Positions 1 to 5,024 of a stretch of 5,044 nt of DNA are shown here, piece by piece; within the stretch, counting starts at the first letter, position 1, and each line of letters starts with the position of its first letter. This DNA comes from Planctomycetaceae bacterium. GTDB lineage: Bacteria > Planctomycetota > MHYJ01 > SBBU01. A program made the position numbers and the translations under genes. The notes below the pieces were generated by a model. The model ran no database searches and was not told where the DNA came from. It saw only the letters and a program-made list of their open reading frames with translations. The stretch is taken from contig SBBU01000089.1 of the NCBI GenBank assembly GCA_005239585.1, positions 1 to 5,044 on the forward strand, written 5' to 3'.

Positions 1-74
1 TGTGGAACTTTGCGTTGAATGAGAACATTCTAAATGGCCGTCAGATGCGAAAGGTAAAGGTTTATGTCGCATAA
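1..74 (+). CDS. Possible 3' end of an unidentified gene (partial)
   Basis: Reading from base 3, the plus strand is open through 23 codons to a TAA at 72-74, ending in residues QMRKVKVYVA. The other two plus-strand frames stop within the first 22 bases. The mix of charged and beta-branched residues looks like an ordinary protein C-terminus. I do not recognise the family. A gene ending here would converge on the minus-strand DUF4349 gene, with a terminator lying between them, which is a natural layout. The stretch is too short to exclude chance openness, and no plus-strand terminator with a T-run follows it. Confidence 0.35.
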   Translation, partial: WNFALNENILNGRQMRKVKVYVA

Positions 75-129
75 TCAGAGAACGTCACGAGAAACTTTGT
101 GCAAGCAGCGGGGTATTCTGGCGAAGGCG

Positions 130-158
130 AATAAAACCGGGCCTGATAAGAGGCCCGG
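130..158 (-). terminator. Intrinsic terminator of the sigma/DUF4349 operon
   Basis: An 8-bp perfect GC-rich stem, CCGGGCCT at 137-144 pairing with AGGCCCGG at 151-158, encloses a 6-base loop. Read on the minus strand, the stem is followed at once by TTTTATT (136-130). It lies about 16 bases after the stop codon of the DUF4349 gene, so it should end that transcript. On the plus strand no T-run follows the stem, so it is probably not bidirectional. The rest of the stretch up to 130 (75-130) shows nothing I can name. Confidence 0.88.
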
Positions 159-173
159 CCTTGCGCTATAATG

Positions 174-1298
174 TTATTGCTTCGGCTTGGCTATTCTCTT
201 AAAGCCGTAGAAGATAGGGAGTGAAACGAGCATAAGGGGGATGCCGACGCAGAGGACAATTATCATCCCAGAGATCATGTAACCGAGGCCGTTCAATCCG
301 ACGTTAAATGCATTTGAAAAGTTATTCATCATCCCCTGCTGTTCTGTCTTTGGAGGGGTTAGTTGTTCATTTACCTTTGTGTTGTATAGATCGACTCGAA
401 GTGTGGCAAGTGAGGTCAGATTGTCCCACAGCTTTACCTGACCCTCCATCGTCTCGATCTGTTCTCTGATCCTGGCCAGCTCCTTCTCAACATGGAGGAC
501 ATCGTTTATATTCCCTGTTTTGTCTTCAAGGAGTTTTAGTATCCTTTCCTCCAGTCTCTTAATATTTTTAATCCTTGATTGTGTATCTGTGTATTGACTG
601 GTAACGTCATCGCTGGCAATTGAGAGATTTTTTATCTCACCAATCCTTTCAAGGTCTTTCAGGAGCCCATCAAGATTGTCAACCTTGACTCGAATTGTTA
701 TGCTCATGCTTTCGCCTCCGTAATAATCCTTCTGGATGCTGGAGCCGTGTATATATCCTGCGGCCTTGGCCGTGGCGTCTCTCACTGTGTCATAGGCCTT
801 TGATACATTTTCCACCTTGGCGTGCAGTGTGCCACTTTTTATGATCTTACGATCCTGAGTTGAGTGGCCAAGGGAGTTGTGCCTGGTTGTGTTATTGGAA
901 GTTCCGTCCGGACCCCAGTTCCCAATATTGGTATTATTAGCAAAAGTATTGTTATTGTAGGAAGATAAGAGCTCTTGTGAAATGGTCATACCACTATTTT
1001 TATCGAAAGAAATTATGCGGGATGGTTGGCCTTCGGAGTGTGAGTATTTAGACTGTGGTATCCCGCCTAAGTATGATGGTGTGAAAATTCCGACTCCGAG
1101 GCAAACGATCAAAAAGGCGGCCACGCCCGAAAGCGCCAGATAGAGGCGGCGAGATGCCTTGGTCTTCGTTTTTATCTTCTGCCACGTTTTTTCAAAGTAT
1201 TCGTCCTGCGGACTGGCAGATTTAAGCTGCACCATGGCCTCTCTTAATCTTTCCTCTTCTGATTGCTCGTCGTGCATAAACTTTTCTTCGTTTTCCAT
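174..1298 (-). CDS. DUF4349 membrane protein, candidate anti-sigma factor/sensor
   Basis: Protein of 374 residues. Visible layout: an acidic, charged cytoplasmic-type N-terminus (1-50), a membrane segment (about 52-74), an Asn/Ser/Gly-rich linker (about 80-148), a DUF4349 domain from about 150 to the end with a predicted coiled coil (about 241-290), and a second membrane segment (about 339-365) followed by a short basic tail. This predicts both ends in the cytoplasm and a large extracytoplasmic domain. The gene starts 9 bases after the ECF sigma gene, with AGGAG at 1305-1309 set 6 bases before ATG, so the two are probably translationally coupled. Position, topology and the short N-terminal segment before the first membrane helix fit an anti-sigma factor. 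However, the N-terminus has no Cys and therefore no HxxxCxxC zinc anti-sigma motif. The DUF4349 assignment is family recognition; the anti-sigma role is inference. A structural or transport-linked membrane protein remains possible. Confidence 0.8.
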   Translation of the reverse strand: MENEEKFMHDEQSEEERLREAMVQLKSASPQDEYFEKTWQKIKTKTKASRRLYLALSGVAAFLIVCLGVGIFTPSYLGGIPQSKYSHSEGQPSRIISFDKNSGMTISQELLSSYNNNTFANNTNIGNWGPDGTSNNTTRHNSLGHSTQDRKIIKSGTLHAKVENVSKAYDTVRDATAKAAGYIHGSSIQKDYYGGESMSITIRVKVDNLDGLLKDLERIGEIKNLSIASDDVTSQYTDTQSRIKNIKRLEERILKLLEDKTGNINDVLHVEKELARIREQIETMEGQVKLWDNLTSLATLRVDLYNTKVNEQLTPPKTEQQGMMNNFSNAFNVGLNGLGYMISGMIIVLCVGIPLMLVSLPIFYGFKRIAKPKQ

Positions 1299-1302
1299 AA
1301 TT

Positions 1303-1310
1303 ATCTCCTA
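1303..1310 (-). promoter_or_regulatory. Shine-Dalgarno containing the sigma gene stop codon
   Basis: On the minus strand the sixmer TAGGAG (1310-1305) contains both the TAG stop of the sigma gene (1310-1308) and the AGGAG ribosome-binding site (1309-1305) of the DUF4349 gene, whose ATG begins at 1298. Ribosomes ending the sigma frame stand on the downstream binding site, which predicts coupled synthesis of the two proteins in a set ratio. Confidence 0.75.
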
Positions 1311-1820
1311 TTCCTCAATTACATTTTGACCAAAAAATATTTCTCTTAACCTGTTTCGGGCCCTATGCAGATCGATCTTGATCTTTTCGATCGAATGGCC
1401 CGTCAACTCGCAGATTTCCTGATGGGACAAGTCCTGAAGTTCAAAGAGAACAAGCGTTATTCTCTCATCATTTGGGAGCTGCTTAATAGCCTGAAGGAGA
1501 GTATGTACGTCTTCTTGTTTTGATATAGAATGAAATGGGTCGTTGCTATAGCTGGCTTCAACAAGGGATTTTGGTCGTTTTCTCTTCAATGAATCGAGCG
1601 CTGTGGTTATTGTTGCCCTGTAGAGCCAGCTCTTCATGTTTTTAATGTAGGTTCCTCTGCTTAACTCCTTGTGTGCCTTGACAAAAACGTCCTGCATGAC
1701 ATCGTCTGCGGCGGTGCTTGAATGAGTTAATTGAAACGCAGTCGAGTGAACTGCCCTGGAGTACTGTTGGTAGGCTGTCGTTAGCATCTCCATAATCAGG
1801 CTTTCAGCAACTTTTCCCAT
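1308..1820 (-). CDS. ECF-family RNA polymerase sigma factor
   Basis: Protein of about 170 residues, the usual size for an ECF (group 4) sigma factor, which directs RNA polymerase to a small regulon in response to a signal. Region 2 spans about residues 15-85 and includes DDVMQDVFVKAHKEL and the WLYRATITTALDSLKRKRP segment that contacts the -10 element. Region 4 spans about 108-162, with LPNDERITLVLFELQDLSHQEI and a helix-turn-helix ending in HRARNRLRE that recognises the -35. Regions 1 and 3 are absent, as expected. A GTG at 1823 precedes the ATG at 1820 in frame; I prefer the ATG. An in-frame ATG at 1793 is also possible, since ECF proteins often begin close to that point. None of these has a Shine-Dalgarno. 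An ECF-type promoter lies just upstream, suggesting autoregulation and possibly a leaderless message. The downstream partner is the DUF4349 membrane protein. The exact ECF subgroup cannot be told by eye. Confidence 0.92.
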   Translation of the reverse strand: MGKVAESLIMEMLTTAYQQYSRAVHSTAFQLTHSSTAADDVMQDVFVKAHKELSRGTYIKNMKSWLYRATITTALDSLKRKRPKSLVEASYSNDPFHSISKQEDVHTLLQAIKQLPNDERITLVLFELQDLSHQEICELTGHSIEKIKIDLHRARNRLREIFFGQNVIEE

Positions 1821-1829
1821 CACTATATA

Positions 1830-1858
1830 TTAGACGATTGAGGTATGCCCAAGGTTAC
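1830..1858 (-). promoter_or_regulatory. ECF-type promoter of the sigma factor gene
   Basis: On the minus strand GTAACCTT (1858-1851) is followed by CGTCTAA (1836-1830), with 17 bases between the AAC core and the CGTC core. An AAC-type -35 and a CGTC-type -10 at this spacing are the hallmark of ECF sigma promoters. The site falls in the 52-bp gap between the amrS stop and the sigma start, so it would drive the sigma and DUF4349 genes separately from amrS. The predicted transcription start (about 1822-1824) almost coincides with the start codon. The match is seen in the sequence; recognition by this very sigma factor is inference. Confidence 0.6.
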
Positions 1859-1875
1859 AAAATTATTTACAATTA

Positions 1876-2973
1876 CTAGTGTTTTTCTTGGTATGGAAGG
1901 TCGAACTCAGCGTGAACTACTGGAATCCGCTCTCCACTTGATGTCTGTACTTCATTATCCCATCTGCCGGGAATTTGTGTCTTGCAGTATGGGCAGAGTC
2001 CATTCTTGATCAAGGCTTGGGCGATTGCAAAGCCGCGCCTCTTGATAATTACCTTACCGCAGTTATGGCAGTAAGTATCTTCCCAGCGGTGACCGGGTAG
2101 ATTTCCTACATAGACATACTCTAGTCCCTCTTCACGGCCGATTTCATAGGCGCGCTCAAGCGTTTTGATTGGGGTAGGGGGTATATGCGACAGATCGAGG
2201 TAAGGATAAAATCTCGTAACATGCCAAGGGGTGAATTCACCCAGATCATGCTTTATCCACCTAGCGATCCCTCGCAGTATCTTTTCTGAATCGTTTAGTG
2301 TGGGGGTCACATTAGTAACACATTCGACGTGCATGTTGTATTTGAACTTGGCGAGTTTTGCGATTTCCAGTATGCACTCCCATCTTGCAAGCCCTGTTAC
2401 CTTTTTGTAGGATTCTCTGGAGAAGCCCTTGATGTCAACTCGCCATGCGTCAAGAAAAGGAGAGATTAGTTCGAGCTGTTCTTCTGTTGCATAGCCATTG
2501 GTTATATAGGCTGTCAGGATGTTATTTTTTTTGGCAAGGCGCATGCAATCGTATGTATATTCCACCCATATGGTTGGGTCGTTGTAGGTCCAGCAGATCG
2601 ATCGGCAATTTAGTCTCTTTGCGTGTTTGATTACATCTTCCGGTTCGAGTTTTTCCATGTTCTTACCAAGTTCATCAGGTGAATTATGAGAGATCTCCCA
2701 GTTTTGACATCCGGGGCATCTAAAGTTGCATCCTAGTGTCCCCATTGAAAGGATGTTAGTGCCCGGATAAAAGTGGTAAAGAGGTTTTTTTTCTATGGGA
2801 TCGACTACTGCCGAGGCCACTTCGCTGTAGATTAGGGTGTAGAGAGTTCCATCTCTATTGAGTCTTGTCAGGCAGGCGCCCCGCTTTCCATCGGGGATAA
2901 TACACCTAATCGCACAGACATTGCATTTGACTTTGTTGTCCTGGAGTTTGTCATATAGAAATGACTCGCGCAT
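1876..2973 (-). CDS. amrS: AmmeMemoRadiSam system radical SAM enzyme (AmrS)
   Basis: Protein of 365 residues, full length for the family. The radical SAM [4Fe-4S] cluster motif CxxxCxxC is present as C82, C86 and C89 within GTLGCNFRCPGCQNWEISH. The N-terminus carries a second Cys set (C17, C20, C24, C34) and the family signature VDPIEKKPLYHFYPG. Further family stretches are TYNDPTIW, YITNGYA, WRVDIKGF and TPWHVTRFYPYLDL. The C-terminus has two Cys pairs (C302/C305 and C327/C330) resembling a zinc ribbon. AmrS is named for its association with AMMECR1-like (AmrA) and Memo-like (AmrB) proteins; its substrate is unsettled to my knowledge. Neither partner is encoded here. The start MRESFLYDKL aligns with how family members begin, although no Shine-Dalgarno precedes it. 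It is divergent from rsmE and lies upstream of the sigma gene in the same direction. Confidence 0.93.
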   Translation of the reverse strand: MRESFLYDKLQDNKVKCNVCAIRCIIPDGKRGACLTRLNRDGTLYTLIYSEVASAVVDPIEKKPLYHFYPGTNILSMGTLGCNFRCPGCQNWEISHNSPDELGKNMEKLEPEDVIKHAKRLNCRSICWTYNDPTIWVEYTYDCMRLAKKNNILTAYITNGYATEEQLELISPFLDAWRVDIKGFSRESYKKVTGLARWECILEIAKLAKFKYNMHVECVTNVTPTLNDSEKILRGIARWIKHDLGEFTPWHVTRFYPYLDLSHIPPTPIKTLERAYEIGREEGLEYVYVGNLPGHRWEDTYCHNCGKVIIKRRGFAIAQALIKNGLCPYCKTQIPGRWDNEVQTSSGERIPVVHAEFDLPYQEKH

Positions 2974-2979
2974 ATTTTT

Positions 2980-2985
2980 ATTTTA
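2980..2985 (-). promoter_or_regulatory. Candidate -10 element of amrS, abutting its start codon
   Basis: TAAAAT on the minus strand is five of six to the TATAAT consensus and ends 6 bases before the amrS ATG at 2973, so the predicted transcription start is at or next to the A of the ATG. I see no convincing -35 at the usual spacing. The region is AT-rich, so a chance match is possible. Confidence 0.35.
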
Positions 2986-2993
2986 CTGTAGAC

Positions 2994-3019
2994 TTGACTG
3001 GAAGTACATATTTTAGAAT
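2994..3019 (+). promoter_or_regulatory. Weak candidate promoter for rsmE
   Basis: TTGACT (2994-2999) resembles a -35 and TAGAAT (3014-3019) is five of six to a -10, but the spacer is only 14 bases rather than 16-18. The -10 ends 10 bases before the chosen ATG, which would leave a leader of only a few bases. The site shares the short divergent gap with the amrS start. Confidence 0.25.
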
Positions 3020-3029
3020 GATAGGCGGG

Positions 3030-3740
3030 ATGCATAGATTTTATGTAGAGAATCTCGGGAATCCAATTGTTCTTCTTGGAGATAAAGAAATCTATCACCT
3101 TGGAAAGGTTCTGCGGATAAAGGGTGGCGAAAAAATAGTTCTCTTTGATGGCTCTGGGGCTGAAGCAATAGGGGAGGTGTTGGAAAAAGGGAGGGCGATT
3201 TCTGTCAGGATCCTTGAGAGGCATACGGTCGACCGAGAACTATCAGTCTTTGTTACTATCGCTGCAGCATGTCCAAAGGGGGAAAGGCTAGAGTGGATGG
3301 TTGCCAAGTTGGTCGAGCTTGGATGTTCTGCATTTATCCCTTGCAAGTGTGAGAGGTCCGTTGCAGGTGTTACAGTGAATAAAAAATTGCGTCTAGAACG
3401 GATAGTGATTGAGGCGTCAAAACAATCAGGCAGGACGAGGTTAATGGAGATAAGTGACGAAACTAGTCTCGCTACGATGTATACTCGCTTGGCTGAATTT
3501 GATCATGTTTTTATCTCATCGCCAGAGGCTGACTCGTATCTGAATAATAGTGTCAAGAGGCAATCGATTGAAGGTAAAAAGGTGCTTGTCCTGGTTGGAC
3601 CTGAAGGGGGATTCACAGGAGTTGAAACAGAGCAAGCTATAAATTCAGGCGCATTACAGGTTAAGCTTTCTAAGACAATACTACGAATTGAAACGGCTGC
3701 GATAGCAGCTATGACCATCTTTGCCCAAAATCCAAGTTAG
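3030..3740 (+). CDS. rsmE: 16S rRNA (uracil(1498)-N(3))-methyltransferase RsmE
   Basis: RsmE uses S-adenosylmethionine to methylate N3 of U1498 in 16S rRNA of the small ribosomal subunit. From the ATG at 3030 the protein has 236 residues, typical for the family, and begins MHRFYVEN, the usual RsmE start. An N-terminal PUA-like domain (about 1-70) includes HLGKVLRIKGGE. The C-terminal SPOUT domain (about 72-236) carries KGERLEWMVAKLVELG, EASKQSGRTR, the SAM-binding VLVGPEGGFTGVE (188-199) and the knot strand KLSKTILRIETAAIAAM. Longer in-frame readings from 2961 or 3018 are rejected: they add non-family residues, and the first would overlap amrS. AGGCGGG at 3023-3029 is a rather close Shine-Dalgarno. 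Small departures from the consensus are LS in place of LG before KTILR and no proline after RTRL. The gene is divergent from amrS and convergent with the next gene. Confidence 0.95.
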   Translation: MHRFYVENLGNPIVLLGDKEIYHLGKVLRIKGGEKIVLFDGSGAEAIGEVLEKGRAISVRILERHTVDRELSVFVTIAAACPKGERLEWMVAKLVELGCSAFIPCKCERSVAGVTVNKKLRLERIVIEASKQSGRTRLMEISDETSLATMYTRLAEFDHVFISSPEADSYLNNSVKRQSIEGKKVLVLVGPEGGFTGVETEQAINSGALQVKLSKTILRIETAAIAAMTIFAQNPS

Positions 3741-3805
3741 CTCTGTTTAGCGATCAGCTTCTGTGCTCTAGCCGCTTGGGAAAGTATTTCGCGTTATCTA
3801 GCAGC
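3741..3805. other. Convergent intergenic gap without a clear terminator
   Basis: This gap separates the ends of rsmE and the secreted-protein gene. The only inverted repeat I see is CGTTA/TAACG (3792-3796 with 3807-3811), five base pairs with a 10-base loop that takes in the minus-strand stop codon. No T-run follows on either strand, so I do not call a terminator. Confidence 0.4.
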
Positions 3806-4885
3806 TTAACGTCTGTCTCGATCGTCTCTGTCTCGATCATCTCTGTCTCGTCTATCTCCGCGATCTGGTCTATCTTTAGGTCTGTCTTTTGGCTTATCCT
3901 TAGGTCGGTCTTTATCTTTGTTCTTCCAAAACTTTTTGCAGTGTTCTAGGACATTATTATGGCCCTTTTTGGACATCTCAATAGCATGTCTTATTGCATC
4001 CTTTGCCTGCTCTGGGGCCTTTTCAAGCACTTTTTTCAGTGCTTCCATATGCCTCCATGTGGCCTCATTTGCATGCTTGAAAATTTCTTCTGTGATCAGA
4101 CCCTTATCAGCACATTTTTTTATCTCATCGAATGCCCCATTTAGCAGCTTGCATTGTGCGTTGGCTAGGGCTCCTATTAGCTCAGGATTTTCCTTTGCAA
4201 ATCCCTTGTCGAGGTCTTCCCACCTGTTAGTTGCTACTTCAAAGAAGTGTCTGATCTTGCATACTAAATCATCTTCCAGACCAAGCTTTATACACTCATC
4301 TGTAAGTTTCAATATATAGTGCTGATTCTTATTGATCTCTATGTTTTTGGGTTTATCCTTGCACTCTGTATTGTCCTTATCACATGGTTTATCCTTGCAC
4401 TTTTTTACGTGTTCGACTGCTTTGTCATGTCCCTTGCTAGACATTTCCATTGCGTGCTTGATAGCATCTTTTGCCTGAGAAGGAGCCTTGTCAAGTACTT
4501 TTTTCAAGGCCTCTTGATTTTTACTATTTGCCTCAGCTGCTTGCTTTATAACATCTTCTATATCCTGACCCTTGTCAGCACTTTTGATGATTTCATCAAA
4601 TGCTGCAGACATTAACCTTCCATGAGCTGTTGCCAGGGCAGAGATAACCTCTGGTTTTTCCTGTGAGTTACAAGCGTCAATTTCGTCTACTCGGTTCGAG
4701 GCGAAATCGATAAAGATTTTGGCCTTGAGTTTCACATCGTCCTCAAGTCCTACTTTTAGACACTCGTCTGTGATTTTAATGAGGAGCTGAGGAGGCTGAA
4801 TGGTTTTTTCGACAGTGGTTGTGTCCTGTGCAACGATGGAACCTGATATTACGATCGCCAATGCCACTGCCATTAAAGTTCTCAT
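3806..4885 (-). CDS. Secreted protein with two DUF5667-like helical repeats and a charged tail
   Basis: Protein of 359 residues. A signal peptide covers about residues 1-19 (MRTLMAVALAIVISGSIVA), with likely cleavage after Ala19. Two helical repeats follow, about residues 35-161 and 191-317. They align without a gap at an offset of 156, with roughly half the positions identical by my count; the strongest shared stretch is EALKKVL(D/E)KAP then QAKDAI. Between them is a Lys-rich linker with three Cys (C163, C168, C175). The C-terminus (about 323-359) is low complexity, Lys-Asp-Arg-Pro repeats turning into Asp/Arg repeats. The repeat pattern resembles DUF5667-type secreted proteins, whose function I do not know; this is recognition by eye. 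A strong Shine-Dalgarno, GGAGGG (4894-4889), lies 3 bases before ATG. The frame stays open upstream to the window edge but has no ATG, GTG or TTG there, and the signal peptide fixes this start. The charged tail could bind a polyanion, cell wall or mineral surface; that is a guess. Confidence 0.8.
   Translation of the reverse strand: MRTLMAVALAIVISGSIVAQDTTTVEKTIQPPQLLIKITDECLKVGLEDDVKLKAKIFIDFASNRVDEIDACNSQEKPEVISALATAHGRLMSAAFDEIIKSADKGQDIEDVIKQAAEANSKNQEALKKVLDKAPSQAKDAIKHAMEMSSKGHDKAVEHVKKCKDKPCDKDNTECKDKPKNIEINKNQHYILKLTDECIKLGLEDDLVCKIRHFFEVATNRWEDLDKGFAKENPELIGALANAQCKLLNGAFDEIKKCADKGLITEEIFKHANEATWRHMEALKKVLEKAPEQAKDAIRHAIEMSKKGHNNVLEHCKKFWKNKDKDRPKDKPKDRPKDRPDRGDRRDRDDRDRDDRDRR
3812..3856 (-). 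repeat. Three tandem 15-bp units encoding the Asp/Arg tail
   Basis: On the plus strand the units are TCTGTCTCGATCGTC, TCTGTCTCGATCATC and TCTGTCTCGTCTATC at 3812, 3827 and 3842. On the coding strand they give the pentads DRRDR, DDRDR and DDRDR at the extreme C-terminus. The unit is a multiple of three, so gain or loss of copies keeps the frame. Confidence 0.85.
3867..3914 (-). repeat. Four diverged tandem 12-bp units encoding KDRP/KDKP
   Basis: Units GGTCTATCTTTA, GGTCTGTCTTTT, GGCTTATCCTTA and GGTCGGTCTTTA begin at 3867, 3879, 3891 and 3903 on the plus strand. Each encodes Lys-Asp-(Arg/Lys)-Pro on the coding strand. They lie just before the 15-bp units and are more diverged from one another, mostly at synonymous positions. 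Confidence 0.8.
3935..4315 (-). repeat. Second copy of the internal protein repeat
   Basis: Encodes residues 191-317, starting ILKLTDECIKLGLEDD. It matches residues 35-161 at a constant offset of 156 with no gap. Trp and extra Cys (C209, C245, C258, C316) are found only in this copy. Confidence 0.8.
4403..4783 (-). repeat. First copy of the internal protein repeat
   Basis: Encodes residues 35-161, starting LIKITDECLKVGLEDD. The Asp-Glu-Cys triad (C42) is conserved with C198 of the second copy. The nucleotide sequences of the two copies have diverged, so the duplication is old compared with the tail repeats. Confidence 0.8.
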
Positions 4886-4909
4886 ATGCCCTCCGCAAAA
4901 TACCTTATT

Positions 4910-4938
4910 ATTATGACGTAACTGGCTGAGAAAATCAA
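4910..4938 (-). promoter_or_regulatory. Sigma-70-like promoter of the secreted-protein gene
   Basis: On the minus strand TTGATT (4938-4933; four of six to TTGACA) is followed after exactly 17 bases by CATAAT (4915-4910; five of six to TATAAT). The predicted transcription start is near 4903, leaving a leader of under 20 bases that contains the GGAGGG ribosome-binding site. Confidence 0.55.
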
Positions 4939-4970
4939 CGAGTTGCGAGCTTGTCCAAAAAATCGGATTG

Positions 4971-5023
4971 AATAAAAAGGGCCTCTCTGCCCGATAGATT
5001 AGACAAATCTTTTGGGAGAGAGG
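4971..5023. other. Nested inverted repeat: terminator or ribosome-binding-site hairpin
   Basis: CCTCTCT(G)CCC at 4982-4992 pairs with GGGAGAGAGG at 5014-5023 with one bulged G, and inside the loop AGATT (4996-5000) pairs with AATCT (5006-5010). A competing small hairpin is GGGC (4979-4982) with GCCC (4989-4992). Read on the minus strand, this small stem is followed at once by TTTTTATT, like an intrinsic terminator. Read on the plus strand, the large stem covers the Shine-Dalgarno of the ATG at 5025. The sequence alone does not decide between the two readings. Confidence 0.55.
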
Positions 5024-5024
5024 T

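Noticed and set aside
2445..2630. Plus-strand open frame within amrS
   Set aside because: It lies opposite conserved radical SAM domain sequence, with no ribosome-binding site or family features.
2961..3029. Upstream extension of rsmE to ATG 2961 or ATG 3018
   Set aside because: The extra residues are not part of the RsmE family, the start at 2961 would overlap the amrS coding region, and MHRFYV at 3030 is the usual family start.
2868..3224. Minus-strand open frame of 118 codons across the amrS-rsmE gap
   Set aside because: It overlaps both well-supported genes in other frames and has no recognisable domain.
3095..3718. Minus-strand open frames inside rsmE (3095-3346 and 3503-3718)
   Set aside because: They are shadows of the RsmE coding frame, whose motifs are clear on the plus strand.
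3741..3811. Bidirectional terminator between the convergent genes
   Set aside because: The only hairpin is five base pairs with a long loop, and no T-run follows on either strand.
3918..4615. Long open frames on the plus strand opposite the secreted-protein gene (3918-4319, 3959-4144 and 4319-4615)
   Set aside because: They are rich in Phe, Cys, Leu and Ser as expected for the antisense of a Lys/Glu-rich gene, and show no family features. The minus-strand frame has a signal peptide, a ribosome-binding site and internal repeats.
4910..4960. Second ECF-type promoter (CGTC followed by ATAA) upstream of the secreted-protein gene
   Set aside because: A CGTC core is present at 4914-4917 on the minus strand, but no AAC element lies at 16-17 bases; the nearest AAC is about 23 bases away. 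A sigma-70-like reading fits better.
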